Source of the DNA: Clostridia bacterium
Lineage (GTDB): Bacteria > Acidobacteriota > Terriglobia > Terriglobales > Acidobacteriaceae
Assembly (NCBI GenBank): GCA_035561135.1
Contig: DATMYA010000008.1
Coordinates: 620,001 to 684,000 of the forward strand
Reading direction: 5' to 3'
Length of the DNA: 64,000 bases
Part shown: positions 45,356-54,116 of the stretch, one piece after another
Position numbering within the stretch: the stretch's first letter is position 1
How the letters are laid out: each line of letters starts with the position of its first letter
Position numbers and translations under genes: made by a program
The notes under the pieces: model-generated
What the model was told of the DNA's origin: nothing
Database searches by the model: none
Seen by the model: only the letters and a program-made list of their open reading frames with translations

Positions 45356-46315
45356 TCAGGCCGCCTGCTGTCGGTCGCGCATTTCCAGACTATCCCGATC
45401 CCAACCCCCGCACCTCGCACCTGCTTCGTACGTACTGCGCGCAAAGTCGAGCAGCGCCTGTCGCGGATCAGCCGATTGCCGTACGTCGTCATACTTCAAC
45501 AAGAACTCCGACATCTCTCCGTGGTAGAAGCCTTGCGCTGGACGAACCTCCGAAGTTGAGAAACCCAGCGGCTCCGGCGCGGCGTACGCATAGAAAACCG
45601 GTTCGTTGTAGGCCGCACCCGTAGCCGAGGTTCCACCCGGCCACCATCCGCAACTGATTACTTCGTGTGAATACGCTTCGCGGGTGACGGGATCGATGCC
45701 GTCGCGCTCGGGTGCGCGCCTGCCGGAAAATCGTGTCACCGCTAGATCGAAGCTGCCCCAGAAGAAGTGCACGGGGCTCGACTTGCCGACGAACTCCCCG
45801 CGGAACTCCGAGAAGATTGGCTGGATCGTCATGAGGATGCGCCAGAAGCGTTCCGCGTACATACGGTTATAAGAGGTGTGCCGGTAGTCCTGCTCGAACG
45901 GGATAGGGTTCGGCACTTCAACCGGCGTTGTCCAAATCTTTACGCCGGCGTGCACCGCTTGCATGGCCTCCATAACTTCTCTGTAGAATTCGGCAACCGG
46001 CTTCGGCAGGAGCGGGATATTGATAACAGTGCCATCGCTGCTCTCGATGACGAGAGCATGTTCAACGAAATCGAAAATGATTTCGACCATGTGATCGTTC
46101 GCCGGCATGGCGGAGGTCGTCAGTCCCCGGGCGGAGACATACAACGGTACGTGCCACCAGTGGTTAGTCGGCGGAGTCAACTTCATACGGATTTTGCCGA
46201 CGACCTGCGTCCACATGTGCAGAGTGGCGTAGGTGTCCAGCCATTCATCCAAAGGCAGGGCGGGCCAGAGTTCAGCTTGAGAGTTCGCTTGGTGCGCGTG
46301 AGCACCGAGGGACAT
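45356..46315 (-). CDS. DUF5996 family protein
   Basis: 319 residues, cytoplasmic (no signal or membrane segment). Recognised by WPALPLDEWLDTYATLHMWT near the N-terminus, KLTPPTNHWWHVPLYVSARG, SPVHFFWGSFDLAVTRFSGR and SCGWWPGGTSATGAAYNEPV. The conserved Trp, His and Asp residues suggest an enzyme or binding pocket, but no reaction is known. The 284 nt between it and the DUF4149 gene shows nothing I can support. Confidence 0.8.
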   Translation of the reverse strand: MSLGAHAHQANSQAELWPALPLDEWLDTYATLHMWTQVVGKIRMKLTPPTNHWWHVPLYVSARGLTTSAMPANDHMVEIIFDFVEHALVIESSDGTVINIPLLPKPVAEFYREVMEAMQAVHAGVKIWTTPVEVPNPIPFEQDYRHTSYNRMYAERFWRILMTIQPIFSEFRGEFVGKSSPVHFFWGSFDLAVTRFSGRRAPERDGIDPVTREAYSHEVISCGWWPGGTSATGAAYNEPVFYAYAAPEPLGFSTSEVRPAQGFYHGEMSEFLLKYDDVRQSADPRQALLDFARSTYEAGARCGGWDRDSLEMRDRQQAA

Positions 46316-46423
46316 GGCAGACCTCCTAGCGGGCTAGATGCCGCTCACCGGCGACAAGGTTCGCCAACCCACGGGCCGTCCGCCTGCTGCCGCTCTACTC
46401 CGATGCCTTCGCGGCGACAGAAA

Positions 46424-46443
46424 GGCACGGCCGGAGCCGTGCC
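46424..46443 (-). terminator. Terminator after the B12-binding subunit gene
   Basis: Perfect stem GGCACGGC / GCCGTGCC with a 4-nt loop and TTTCT on the minus strand; about 120 nt after the stop. Confidence 0.6.
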
Positions 46444-46565
46444 GAATTGCTGAAACACTCGTGTGAGTGGAAAGAAGCGTCATCCCAGGTTAACGCCGAA
46501 CTGCCCGGCGTGGACCTGGGGCACCGGGCCTTGTCACGTCTTTCAATCTTTCAACAATTCAGGTC

Positions 46566-46988
46566 TTAGGAAGCCGCCGTAACGCCTCGGGGCTTCACAT
46601 TCGCACGGATGAAATTCACAATGTCGTCCATGGGCGTGCCAGGCTGGAATATGGCCGACACTCCCTGCTCTTTCAGCGCAGGAATGTCCTGATCGGGGAT
46701 GATGCCTCCAACCAGCAGCAGCACGTCGTCCATATTGTTTTCCTTTAGCAGGTTCGTCACGCGAGGCACGATTGCGTTGTGCGCGCCGGAAAGGATGGAG
46801 AGGCCAATGACGTCGACGTCTTCCTGTAGAGCGGCGGTCAGAATCATTTCGGGCGTCTGCCGCAGGCCGGTGTAAATCACTTCCATGCCAGCGTCCCGTA
46901 GCGCGCGCGCGATGACCTTCGCGCCACGGTCATGCCCATCGAGTCCGGGCTTGGCAACAAGTACACGAATTTTGCGTTCAGTGGGCAT
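46566..46988 (-). CDS. B12-binding small subunit of acyl-CoA mutase
   Basis: 140 residues, a standalone cobalamin-binding domain as in split methylmalonyl-CoA mutases. The lower axial ligand is H19 in the DxHxxG motif ([11 protein letters not shown]). Also visible: [20 protein letters not shown] and the [17 protein letters not shown] segment typical of mutase C-termini. Its catalytic partner is encoded 4.1 kb upstream at 51126-52946 on the same strand, separated by unrelated genes. Confidence 0.92.
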   Translation of the reverse strand: MPTERKIRVLVAKPGLDGHDRGAKVIARALRDAGMEVIYTGLRQTPEMILTAALQEDVDVIGLSILSGAHNAIVPRVTNLLKENNMDDVLLLVGGIIPDQDIPALKEQGVSAIFQPGTPMDDIVNFIRANVKPRGVTAAS

Positions 46989-47074
46989 AAAGGGATGAGC
47001 CGCAGCCTTCAGCTGCCAGCCTCAGTGTTGAGCCATCATAACGCGAGCGGCCAAATTCGGGAATAAGCCACGAT

Positions 47075-47099
47075 GCCCAAGTAGTGACGCCCAAGTAGT
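47075..47099. repeat. Short tandem repeat (14-bp period)
   Basis: GCCCAAGTAGT occurs at 47075-47085 and again at 47089-47099, immediately before a terminator hairpin. Confidence 0.6.
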
Positions 47100-47100
47100 A

Positions 47101-47123
47101 AAGCCCGGCGCGCGGCCGGGCTT
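47101..47123 (-). terminator. Terminator after the lipoprotein gene
   Basis: Stem AAGCCCGGC / GCCGGGCTT with a 5-nt loop, about 20 nt after the stop on the minus strand. Confidence 0.65.
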
Positions 47124-47144
47124 CAGTATGGCCTTAGGTGTCGC

Positions 47145-47765
47145 TTAGTGTGCGCGGGAAGGCGCGGTCGCGGGCGATGCCGTGCCATGTGGGTTAGCCA
47201 TCTGAGGCATCGCACCTTTTGTGTTCGCTCCACTGGGACTCATGCCGCCGTGCGGACTCATGCCGCCACCCGCTGGCATTTGTTGTGGCGCCATACAGGT
47301 AATGCGACCGCTGCCGGCAATGCGCAGCGGCAATTCCTTCTGGCACTCCGAGATAAGAACCTTCTTGTCCTCGGTGATTGTTCCGTTCTCGGGCTTTGCT
47401 TCCCAACCGCGACTATCGTACTGCACGGTATAGAGCTTGCCATCGGCGGCGCGGACCGTGGCGATTGAGAAGGTTTTCTCCATCGGAAGGTCATAACGCA
47501 CGGTGAACGGTTTGTTCGCGCTATTCGCCTGCATGGCGCAGTCGCTAGCCGCTTTCACATCACCGTTGACGGGAACGCGCCCGCAGTCACTCGCGCCCGT
47601 GCCGGCGAGTTTGCGAAGCTGTTCGGTCATCTCGTCCGACGGCAGGTTAGAGGCTGCCGGAGCAGTCGTCGATTCGGTTGATGATTGCGGCGCAGGACTG
47701 GACTTGCACGCAAACAGGGCGGCGCAACTCACGGTAAGGGCAATAGCAATCAGCGCTTTCCACAT
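47145..47765 (-). CDS. Lipoprotein of unknown function
   Basis: 206 residues. Lipoprotein signal: hydrophobic LIAIALTVSCAALFAC with a lipobox ending at C20 (LFAC). The mature part starts Ser/Pro/Thr rich, then a small domain (about 45-155) with four cysteines (ASDCGRVPVNGDVKAASDCA, LISECQKEL, GRITCMAP). It ends in a Gly/Met/Pro/Ser/His-rich low-complexity tail. I recognise no family. The even cysteine number suggests two disulfides in the periplasm. Confidence 0.75.
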   Translation of the reverse strand: MWKALIAIALTVSCAALFACKSSPAPQSSTESTTAPAASNLPSDEMTEQLRKLAGTGASDCGRVPVNGDVKAASDCAMQANSANKPFTVRYDLPMEKTFSIATVRAADGKLYTVQYDSRGWEAKPENGTITEDKKVLISECQKELPLRIAGSGRITCMAPQQMPAGGGMSPHGGMSPSGANTKGAMPQMANPHGTASPATAPSRAH

Positions 47766-47981
47766 GGGATCACTTTACTACGGCTTCCCCCGAAGTCGAA
47801 GCATGTCTCTGCTGGCCCAGGTTTCTAAGGAGGGGACATAGTGCTGCATGGGATGGGCGCAGGAGAGAGGGCTCCTTCGACTGCGCAGCTCTGCCGCTAC
47901 TCTCAGCGGACAAAAATCCGGAAGCCGAAGCTCACCAGCTCAGAATTCGGCTTAAAATGTCGAGCCACACGGGGTGAGTCT

Positions 47982-49643
47982 ATGCGTTTGTGCGCTTTTG
48001 CCGCTGCTTTCCTGGTGGCCATCGTTCCCACTTCCACCGTTCTTGCGCAGCACCATGTTCCCGATGCCGACCCTGCCATGGTGCAAAGCAAAGCGCCTCT
48101 GCTCGACAACATCGGGAACCTGCATCACGTGGTCTCTACAGAGAACAAGCTAGCGCAGCGCTACTTTGACCAGGGACTCACGCTTGCTTATGGCTTCAAC
48201 CACATGGAGGCGGAGCGCTCATTCCTCAACGCCGCTGGCCTAGACCCTAGGCTGGCCATGGCCTACTGGGGACAGGCGCTCGCGCTCGGCCCAAATATCA
48301 ACGACCCGCAGCCTGCCGAACGCGAGAAGCGCGCACACGCCGCCATTCAGAAGGCGATTGCCCGCCGGGAGAACGCTTCCGACAAGGAGCGAGCCTTCAT
48401 CGACGCGCTCGGCAAGCGCTACTCAGACGCACCCGGCATTGACCGCAAGTTGCGCGATCAGCAATACGCCATCGCCATGCAAGCCGTTGCCAAGGCTTAC
48501 CCCGACGACCCCGACGCGCTCACGTTGTATGCGGATGCGCTTATGAACGTGATGCCGTGGGATTACTACCTGCCGGACGGCACTCCCAAACCGGATACCT
48601 CGAAGGCCATCGATGCCGTCGAGCGCGCGATGAAGCTTGCGCCCAATCATCCCGGCGCGAATCACCTCTACATACACCTCGTGGAACCCTCACAATCTCC
48701 CGACCGGGCAGTGCCTAGCGCGGAGAAGTTGGAGACGCTGGTGCCAGTCGCCGGACACCTTGTCCACATGCCAGCGCACATCTACATGCGAGTCGGACGT
48801 TATGCGGATGCAGTACATTCGAACGAGATGGCGATCGTCGCCGATGAAGCCTACCTCGCACAGTGCAGGGCGCAAGGCATCTACCCACTCGGCTACTACC
48901 CACACAACCTGCACTTCCTCGCATTCGCGCTGATGATGGACGGCCGCCGCGAAGCGTCGCTTGCCGCGGCGCGCAAGGTCCAAGGCCGCGTCCCCCACGA
49001 CATGAAGGAAGTTCCGGCTTGGGGGAACGTCTTCTACAGCGTGCCCGTCTTTGCGATGGCGCGCTTCGGCCAGTGGCAGTTACTGCTCGCGCAGCCGCAA
49101 CCGCCTGCGAACATGCCTTTCGCGCAAGGTATCTGGCATTATGGACGCGGTTTGGCATTCGCGCGTACGAACCAGTTGAAGGCCGCCGCCCGCGAACTAC
49201 CTCAAGTTCGGCAGATACAGAAGCTCCCGGCGATGAAGGATTACGTTGCCGGCGCGAACCAGGCGACGCAGTTGCTGGAACTTGCCGCCCTGGTTCTTGA
49301 GGGTGAGATGGCTGCAGCGCGGAAGGACTACCGGCAAAGTATTGCGTGCCTCGAACGCGCTGTCGCCGTGCAGGATTCGCTCAAGTACAACGAGCCGGAG
49401 GATTGGTACTACCCGGTTCGCCACACGCTCGGAGCCGTGCTGCTCGAAGCACGCAAACCTGCTGAAGCCGAACGCATTTATCGCGAAGACCTGAAGCGCA
49501 ATCGCGAGAACGGCTGGTCGCTCTTCGGATTGGCGCAGAGCCTTCGTGCCCAGGGCAAAGCCGAAGAAGCCGTACAGGTTGAGCAGCGCTACAAGAAGAC
49601 TTGGGAGCGTGCGGATGTGAAGTTAACGGCTACGCGCTTCTGA
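47982..49643 (+). CDS. Secreted TPR-repeat protein
   Basis: 553 residues from ATG 47982 (GGTGAG site). Signal peptide (LCAFAAAFLVAIVPTSTVLAQ), then tetratricopeptide-like helical repeats over the whole length: FDQGLTLAYGFNHMEAERSF, LDPRLAMAYWGQALALGPN, AERIYREDLKRNRENGWSLF. Signatures such as PVAGHLVHMPAHIYMRVGRY and PLGYYPHNLHFLAFAL recur in a large family of secreted TPR proteins in acidobacteria and related soil bacteria. Likely a periplasmic scaffold. Its last 21 nt overlap the end of the convergent transglutaminase-like gene. Confidence 0.85.
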   Translation: MRLCAFAAAFLVAIVPTSTVLAQHHVPDADPAMVQSKAPLLDNIGNLHHVVSTENKLAQRYFDQGLTLAYGFNHMEAERSFLNAAGLDPRLAMAYWGQALALGPNINDPQPAEREKRAHAAIQKAIARRENASDKERAFIDALGKRYSDAPGIDRKLRDQQYAIAMQAVAKAYPDDPDALTLYADALMNVMPWDYYLPDGTPKPDTSKAIDAVERAMKLAPNHPGANHLYIHLVEPSQSPDRAVPSAEKLETLVPVAGHLVHMPAHIYMRVGRYADAVHSNEMAIVADEAYLAQCRAQGIYPLGYYPHNLHFLAFALMMDGRREASLAAARKVQGRVPHDMKEVPAWGNVFYSVPVFAMARFGQWQLLLAQPQPPANMPFAQGIWHYGRGLAFARTNQLKAAARELPQVRQIQKLPAMKDYVAGANQATQLLELAALVLEGEMAAARKDYRQSIACLERAVAVQDSLKYNEPEDWYYPVRHTLGAVLLEARKPAEAERIYREDLKRNRENGWSLFGLAQSLRAQGKAEEAVQVEQRYKKTWERADVKLTATRF

Positions 49644-50846
49644 ACTTTTCGGCGCATCGCGTCCTGCTACGTCACGTCCAGCTGGTACGCTCTCATTGGA
49701 GGGCGACGAAGCTAGCGGATACAGTCCCATGCGTCGTGCTGAAGCGATGTCAGCCGTTAGTACCTGCTCCGGCGGAGTCTTCTTCAGCCATTCCTGCGCG
49801 CGTGCCTGCGCCTGCCGGAAGCTGCCACCCGGCAACACCGTCAGGTCCAGGTACAGGATCGCCGACGAATCCGCCCCCAAACGCACGCCCGTGAACGCGT
49901 GTCCCGGCAGTATGACGATGACTGGCTTCATGCCCACGTTTTCAATCGCCGAAGCGAATGCCACCGACACGTCCATACAGTTCGCCGTACTCAGCGTCAA
50001 TGTCTCGCGCGGAAGGCGAATCCGTTGCGCCACGTCCGTAAAGCCGCCGAAGGTGTAAATGCTGCTGACATAGCTGAAACCGGAGCGCTGCAGGGCCTTG
50101 AAGATGGCGTCTGCCTGTCGCGTCACTTGCTTCGCTACGCTCGACTCGCTCTGTCCATTGGCGTTGTAGCCGGGCAAGCGCCCCTTGGGCACGAAGCGAC
50201 GCGCATCCGCAACGAGCTGAAGCACGGCAGAATCGTGCGGTGTTACCCAGCGTGCCACCACCTGGGCGTTGGCGAACTGCTTGCCCCAGTAAAGGTCTGA
50301 GCCGCTGTGGATGAGCACCGGCCGCTGCTGGGCAAACATCGTAGCGCCGCTCTCGTCCGTCACTTGCAGTTTGAGTGTCGCGTGCTCGATCTCCGCGACG
50401 TTGTTCGCCTTGGGCAACAGCTCGGGACTGATCTTCAGCCCCAGCGTCTGCTGTGGCCCTATCACAATCGACTGCTGGAAAGGTCTGCTCCATCCAGGAA
50501 TCTCTGCCGAGACCACCTGCAAGACCGGGCGTTCGGCGGCGTTCGAGATTGTCAGGATAGAAATCGGCCAGTAGTCCGATGCGGCTGCCGCCTGCATCGC
50601 GGGAAACACTTCGCCCCGCCCAGGTAAATCCAGCCGGTACTGCAACAGCAGCGGAGACACTTTCTCTATTGGGGCAGGCTGGTAAACCACCGGCTTGGGA
50701 ACCTCCGGCATCGGCAGAACAAGCGTCAGGTGCCGTATGTACAGCCATGTTGCAGCCAGCCACAGGCCAAGGCCGAGGGTGGTGAAGAAGAAGATGAAAG
50801 CAAGCCGCTGCGCTGTCTTCTCAGATGTGCGAGTGAATGGGAACAC
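49623..50846 (-). CDS. Membrane-anchored transglutaminase-like protein
   Basis: 407 residues. One N-terminal helix (LAFIFFFTTLGLGLWLAATW) anchors a periplasmic beta-rich region (about 55-200). A cysteine-protease/transglutaminase-like core follows with a plausible triad C290 (TANCMDVSVA), H316 (PGHAFTG) and D334 (LYLDLTV). The C-terminus is low complexity (SNESVPAGRDVAGRDAP). Such domains act as peptidases or amidases on envelope proteins; the substrate is unknown. It converges with and overlaps the TPR gene at the 3-prime ends. Confidence 0.75.
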   Translation of the reverse strand: MFPFTRTSEKTAQRLAFIFFFTTLGLGLWLAATWLYIRHLTLVLPMPEVPKPVVYQPAPIEKVSPLLLQYRLDLPGRGEVFPAMQAAAASDYWPISILTISNAAERPVLQVVSAEIPGWSRPFQQSIVIGPQQTLGLKISPELLPKANNVAEIEHATLKLQVTDESGATMFAQQRPVLIHSGSDLYWGKQFANAQVVARWVTPHDSAVLQLVADARRFVPKGRLPGYNANGQSESSVAKQVTRQADAIFKALQRSGFSYVSSIYTFGGFTDVAQRIRLPRETLTLSTANCMDVSVAFASAIENVGMKPVIVILPGHAFTGVRLGADSSAILYLDLTVLPGGSFRQAQARAQEWLKKTPPEQVLTADIASARRMGLYPLASSPSNESVPAGRDVAGRDAPKSSEARSR

Positions 50847-50973
50847 GGAGAGTTAGATGTAAACGCGGTTCAGGGGAGTGCTGCTGCCGAGGATGCGACG
50901 CTTCGCAATCACCCAAGCTATGCGTCATCATGGGATTGCGCCCGCTCTTTGGCGCAGCCAGACAGCGGCACAA

Positions 50974-51003
50974 GCGGATCCTTCACTTCGCGCAGGATGA
51001 CTC
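50974..51003. repeat. Dispersed repeat, family C copy 1
   Basis: GCGGATCCTTCACTTCGC followed by GCAGGATGACTC. A similar unit at 57668-57698 reads GATCCTTCGCTTCGCTCAGG. It lies in the otherwise empty 279-nt gap between the transglutaminase-like and mutase genes. Confidence 0.5.
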
Positions 51004-51125
51004 ATCTCTTTTCGATGGTCTGTTGCTGTTCGACAGTTCGCCGTCAGCATCGAACTCTGCCGTCCGGCATTTGAGGTCCATCGTCTGAAGTCCGACGTCC
51101 GACATCTAGAGTCCGAGTCTGCGGT

Positions 51126-52946
51126 TCAAGCGAAGGCCGACTCCTCATACGTCCCGTACACGGTCTTCAATGCATCGCAAATCTCGCCTACCGTCGCATA
51201 TACTCGCACGCAGTCGATGATGAACGGCATCGTGTTCACCGGGGAGATGTTGCCATCCGTGGCGGCTTTGGGTTCCTGCGCGGCAGCCTTCTTCAGAGCA
51301 TCCAGGCGGCGCGCAACTTCCTGGTTGTCGCGACGAGCACGCAGCGCATTCAGTTTCTCCGTCTGATGGCGCGCAACTTCTTCCCCTATGTACAGGATGT
51401 TCGGCGGCTCTTCTTCAATGACGAACTCATTCGCGCCGACCGTGATCTTCTCTTTAGCTTCGGTCGCGCGCTGGAACTGGTAGCTGGCCTCAGCAATTTC
51501 CTTCTGCGGAAACCCCTTCTCGATGGCCTTTACCATGCCACCCATCGCATCCAGTTTTTCGAAGTAGTCGAACGCGCCCTTCTCCATGTCCAGCGTCATC
51601 TTTTCAACGAAATACGAACCTCCAAGCGGATCGACAGTCTGCGCCACTCCCGACTCGTACGCGATGATTTGCTGCGTGCGCAACGCGATGCGCGCCGCCT
51701 CTTCCGTCGGCAGCGCAAGTGCTTCGTCATAGCCGTCGGTATGCAAAGACTGCGTTCCGCCCAGCACCGCTGCCATCGCCTGGATCGCGGCGCGCGCAAT
51801 GTTATTCATTGGCTGCTGCGCCGTTAGTGAGACGCCCGCCGTTTGCGTGTGGAATCGCATCAGCCAGGTGCGCTCGTTCTTCGCGCCGAAACGTTCCTTC
51901 ATCAGCCGGTACCAGATTTTTCGCGCAGCGCGGTACTTGCCGATCTCTTCGAAGAAGTCGTTGTGCGCGTTGAAGAAGAAGCTGAGTCGCGGCCCAAACT
52001 CATCCACGTCGAGCCCGCGGCGGCGCGCCCAATCCACGTACTCAACACCGTCATAGATCGTGAACGCCAGCTCTTGCAGCGCCGTCGAACCGGCTTCGCG
52101 AATGTGGTAGCCGCTGATCGAAATCGTGTTGAAGCGAGGTGTGAACCTGGAGCCGAACTCGAAGGTGTCAATCACCAGTCGCATCGACTGCGCAGGTGGA
52201 TAGATGTATTCCTTCTGAGCGATGTATTCCTTCAGGATATCGTTCTGGAGGGTACCGCTTACCTTTGTCCAATCCGCACCCTGCTTCTCGGCAACCACCA
52301 GGTACATAGCCCAAAGAACAGAAGCCGGAGAGTTGATGGTCATCGAAACCGTCGTCTTCTCCAGGTTGATGCCGTCGAACAGGATTTCCATGTCCTCAAG
52401 CGAATCGATGGCGACGCCGCACTTGCCGACTTCGCCTTCGCTGAACGGGGAGTCGCTGTCGTAACCCATCAGCGTCGGCAGATCGAACGCCACGGACAGC
52501 CCACCGCTGCCATGCGACAGCAGGTACTTGTAACGAGCGTTGGTCTCTTCCGGAGACGCGAAGCCCGAGAACTGGCGCATCGTCCACAGCTTGCCGCGAT
52601 ATCCGGTAGCGTGAATCCCGCGCGTGTATGGAGGCTGGCCCGGATAGCCGAGATACTGGTCGTAGTTCCAGTCTTCCGGCAGGTCGGCTTTCGTGTACAG
52701 CCGCTTGATCGGCAGACCGGAAATCGTCGTGTAGCGCGCGTTGCCGTTCTCGTCGAGGTTTGTGCCCGTCGGCGCGCCAATCGGCTTCTCTGGAGATTTT
52801 TCCAGCGTTGGCAACAGCGTCTTCTCCGCCCAGCGCTCTTCGCTCTCGGACGGATGTCGCCTGTCGAAAACCTCTTTCAACCGATTCTCAGCCACACGAT
52901 TTGCAGCCACACTACCACCACCAACGTCCTTTTGATTGTCAGGCAT
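51126..52946 (-). CDS. Acyl-CoA mutase large (catalytic) subunit, methylmalonyl-CoA mutase type
   Basis: 606 residues from ATG 52946 (GGGGA site); the longer frame upstream is unsupported. Radical B12 enzyme TIM barrel: [55 protein letters not shown] (active-site His), [39 protein letters not shown]. It lacks the C-terminal B12 domain, which is the separate gene at 46566-46988. The [10 protein letters not shown] stretch is also seen in split archaeal-type mutases and in isobutyryl-CoA mutases, so methylmalonyl-CoA is likely but not proven as substrate. No epimerase or MeaB chaperone is in the window. Confidence 0.93.
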   Translation of the reverse strand: MPDNQKDVGGGSVAANRVAENRLKEVFDRRHPSESEERWAEKTLLPTLEKSPEKPIGAPTGTNLDENGNARYTTISGLPIKRLYTKADLPEDWNYDQYLGYPGQPPYTRGIHATGYRGKLWTMRQFSGFASPEETNARYKYLLSHGSGGLSVAFDLPTLMGYDSDSPFSEGEVGKCGVAIDSLEDMEILFDGINLEKTTVSMTINSPASVLWAMYLVVAEKQGADWTKVSGTLQNDILKEYIAQKEYIYPPAQSMRLVIDTFEFGSRFTPRFNTISISGYHIREAGSTALQELAFTIYDGVEYVDWARRRGLDVDEFGPRLSFFFNAHNDFFEEIGKYRAARKIWYRLMKERFGAKNERTWLMRFHTQTAGVSLTAQQPMNNIARAAIQAMAAVLGGTQSLHTDGYDEALALPTEEAARIALRTQQIIAYESGVAQTVDPLGGSYFVEKMTLDMEKGAFDYFEKLDAMGGMVKAIEKGFPQKEIAEASYQFQRATEAKEKITVGANEFVIEEEPPNILYIGEEVARHQTEKLNALRARRDNQEVARRLDALKKAAAQEPKAATDGNISPVNTMPFIIDCVRVYATVGEICDALKTVYGTYEESAFA

Positions 52947-53110
52947 TTTTCCCCACGAAAAGCGCAGACACCCGGATCCCATCCCCACAGGCCCAAGCGT
53001 GCGAAGCTACCAGTGTAAGAGATGCACGGAAGGGGAGTAAAGCAACAATGCGCATGGGCGCGACCCTCCCCCTTGGCGGCTAAAAGCCGCCTTCCCAGCA
53101 ATCGACTTAC

Positions 53111-53141
53111 GCACGCTTGAAGGCGTGTCCCTTCAAGGAAT
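53111..53141. repeat. Dispersed palindromic repeat, family A copy 2 (inverted)
   Basis: GCACGCTTGAAGGCGTG followed by TCCCTTCAAGGAAT. Its reverse complement matches 25616-25646 almost base for base. Confidence 0.7.
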
Positions 53142-53148
53142 CTGGTTT

Positions 53149-53226
53149 TTCAGCAGCCTGTTTAGCCGCTGAGGTCAAGGTCTTCAGAGAGTAGGACTTC
53201 TTCAGCAGCCTGTTTGGCCGCTGAGG
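53149..53226. repeat. Two tandem family B repeat units (52-bp period)
   Basis: CAGCAGCCTGTTTAGCCGC..TGAGG from 53151 and CAGCAGCCTGTTTGGCCGC..TGAGG from 53203. The GCCGCTGAGG end is shared with the palindrome at 42086-42109. Confidence 0.65.
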
Positions 53227-53328
53227 ATGCTGGTTGCTGCCTCATCTACTCTGCTGAAGGAAGATATTCCCTTCGTCATCTCTCGTCGCGAAACATCCGC
53301 TCATCTAAAGCTCTTGTAGCGGAGGCGT

Positions 53329-54063
53329 ATGGAAACCGCTCGCCGAACCCGAGAAGCGTATGATCTCTTTGCTTCCGTGTACGCGCGACACTTCGCTGCG
53401 GAAGCCGTTCGCCTCGTTCTTCCCGTGCATGATCGCCTGCTTCTCTCTTCCCTGCCTCAGGGCGCAAGCATCCTCGACCTCTGCTGCGGCGCGGGACATT
53501 TGGCCGCGGCGCTCAATGCCCGCGGATTTTACGTCACCGGCATCGATAACTCCGCGGCCATGTTGAAGGAGGCGCGCACCAACGCCCCGCGATCCGACTT
53601 CATCCTCGCCGATGTTCGCGATTTCCAACTTCCAACCAAGTTCCGCACCGCCCTATCGACCTTCAATAGTCTCGCTCACATCGACACAGAGGACCTGGGG
53701 CGAGTATTCCGCAACGTTCGCAACGCATTGACCGAGGGCGCGTGTTTCGCTTTTGATTTATTCCTGGAGGAGGCTTACCGGCGGCGCTGGCGCGAATCTT
53801 TCACGGTGGAGAATGACCATCAAATTTGCAGCGTCCGGCCACGCTATGACAGAACGCATCGGCTCGCAACCAACCACATTGTTATTTGCAGCCGCGATAG
53901 CGAAAGGATCGCAGAGTTCACGCTCGTGCAGAAGTGTCACTCGCGAGCCGAACTCATTAGCGCTCTTAAGCAGGCTGGATTTCGCGAAGTGCGCGTCTTC
54001 GATGGTGGGAAAGACTTTTCCTTGCGGCGCGAGCACGGCCGCGCGTTCTTTCTCTGTCGCTGA
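53329..54063 (+). CDS. SAM-dependent class I methyltransferase
   Basis: 244 residues, soluble. Rossmann methyltransferase: motif I ILDLCCGAGHLAAALNARGF, motif II TGIDNSAAMLKEA, acidic motif FILADVRDFQL, and post-motif LSTFNSLAHIDTEDLGRVFR. Methyltransf_25/11-like; acceptor unknown. The N-terminal YDLFASVYARHF is typical of the UbiE/BioC-like group. Confidence 0.86.
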   Translation: METARRTREAYDLFASVYARHFAAEAVRLVLPVHDRLLLSSLPQGASILDLCCGAGHLAAALNARGFYVTGIDNSAAMLKEARTNAPRSDFILADVRDFQLPTKFRTALSTFNSLAHIDTEDLGRVFRNVRNALTEGACFAFDLFLEEAYRRRWRESFTVENDHQICSVRPRYDRTHRLATNHIVICSRDSERIAEFTLVQKCHSRAELISALKQAGFREVRVFDGGKDFSLRREHGRAFFLCR

Positions 54064-54116
54064 ACACACGCACTCAACACGCCCTGGCAGCTCACCACTA
54101 CTGCAACAGCTCGCGT

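Larger units (their letters stand above)
52947..53328. other. Repeat-rich intergenic region
   Basis: 382 nt without a gene, between divergent transcription units. It holds a GGCGGC/GCCGCC hairpin (53076-53092), a family A repeat (53111-53141) and two tandem family B units. Both promoters must lie here, but I cannot pick them out. Confidence 0.6.

Noticed and set aside
53100..53230. CRISPR array
   Set aside because: Only two units with 52-bp period and palindromic ends; no regular repeat-spacer series and no cas genes.
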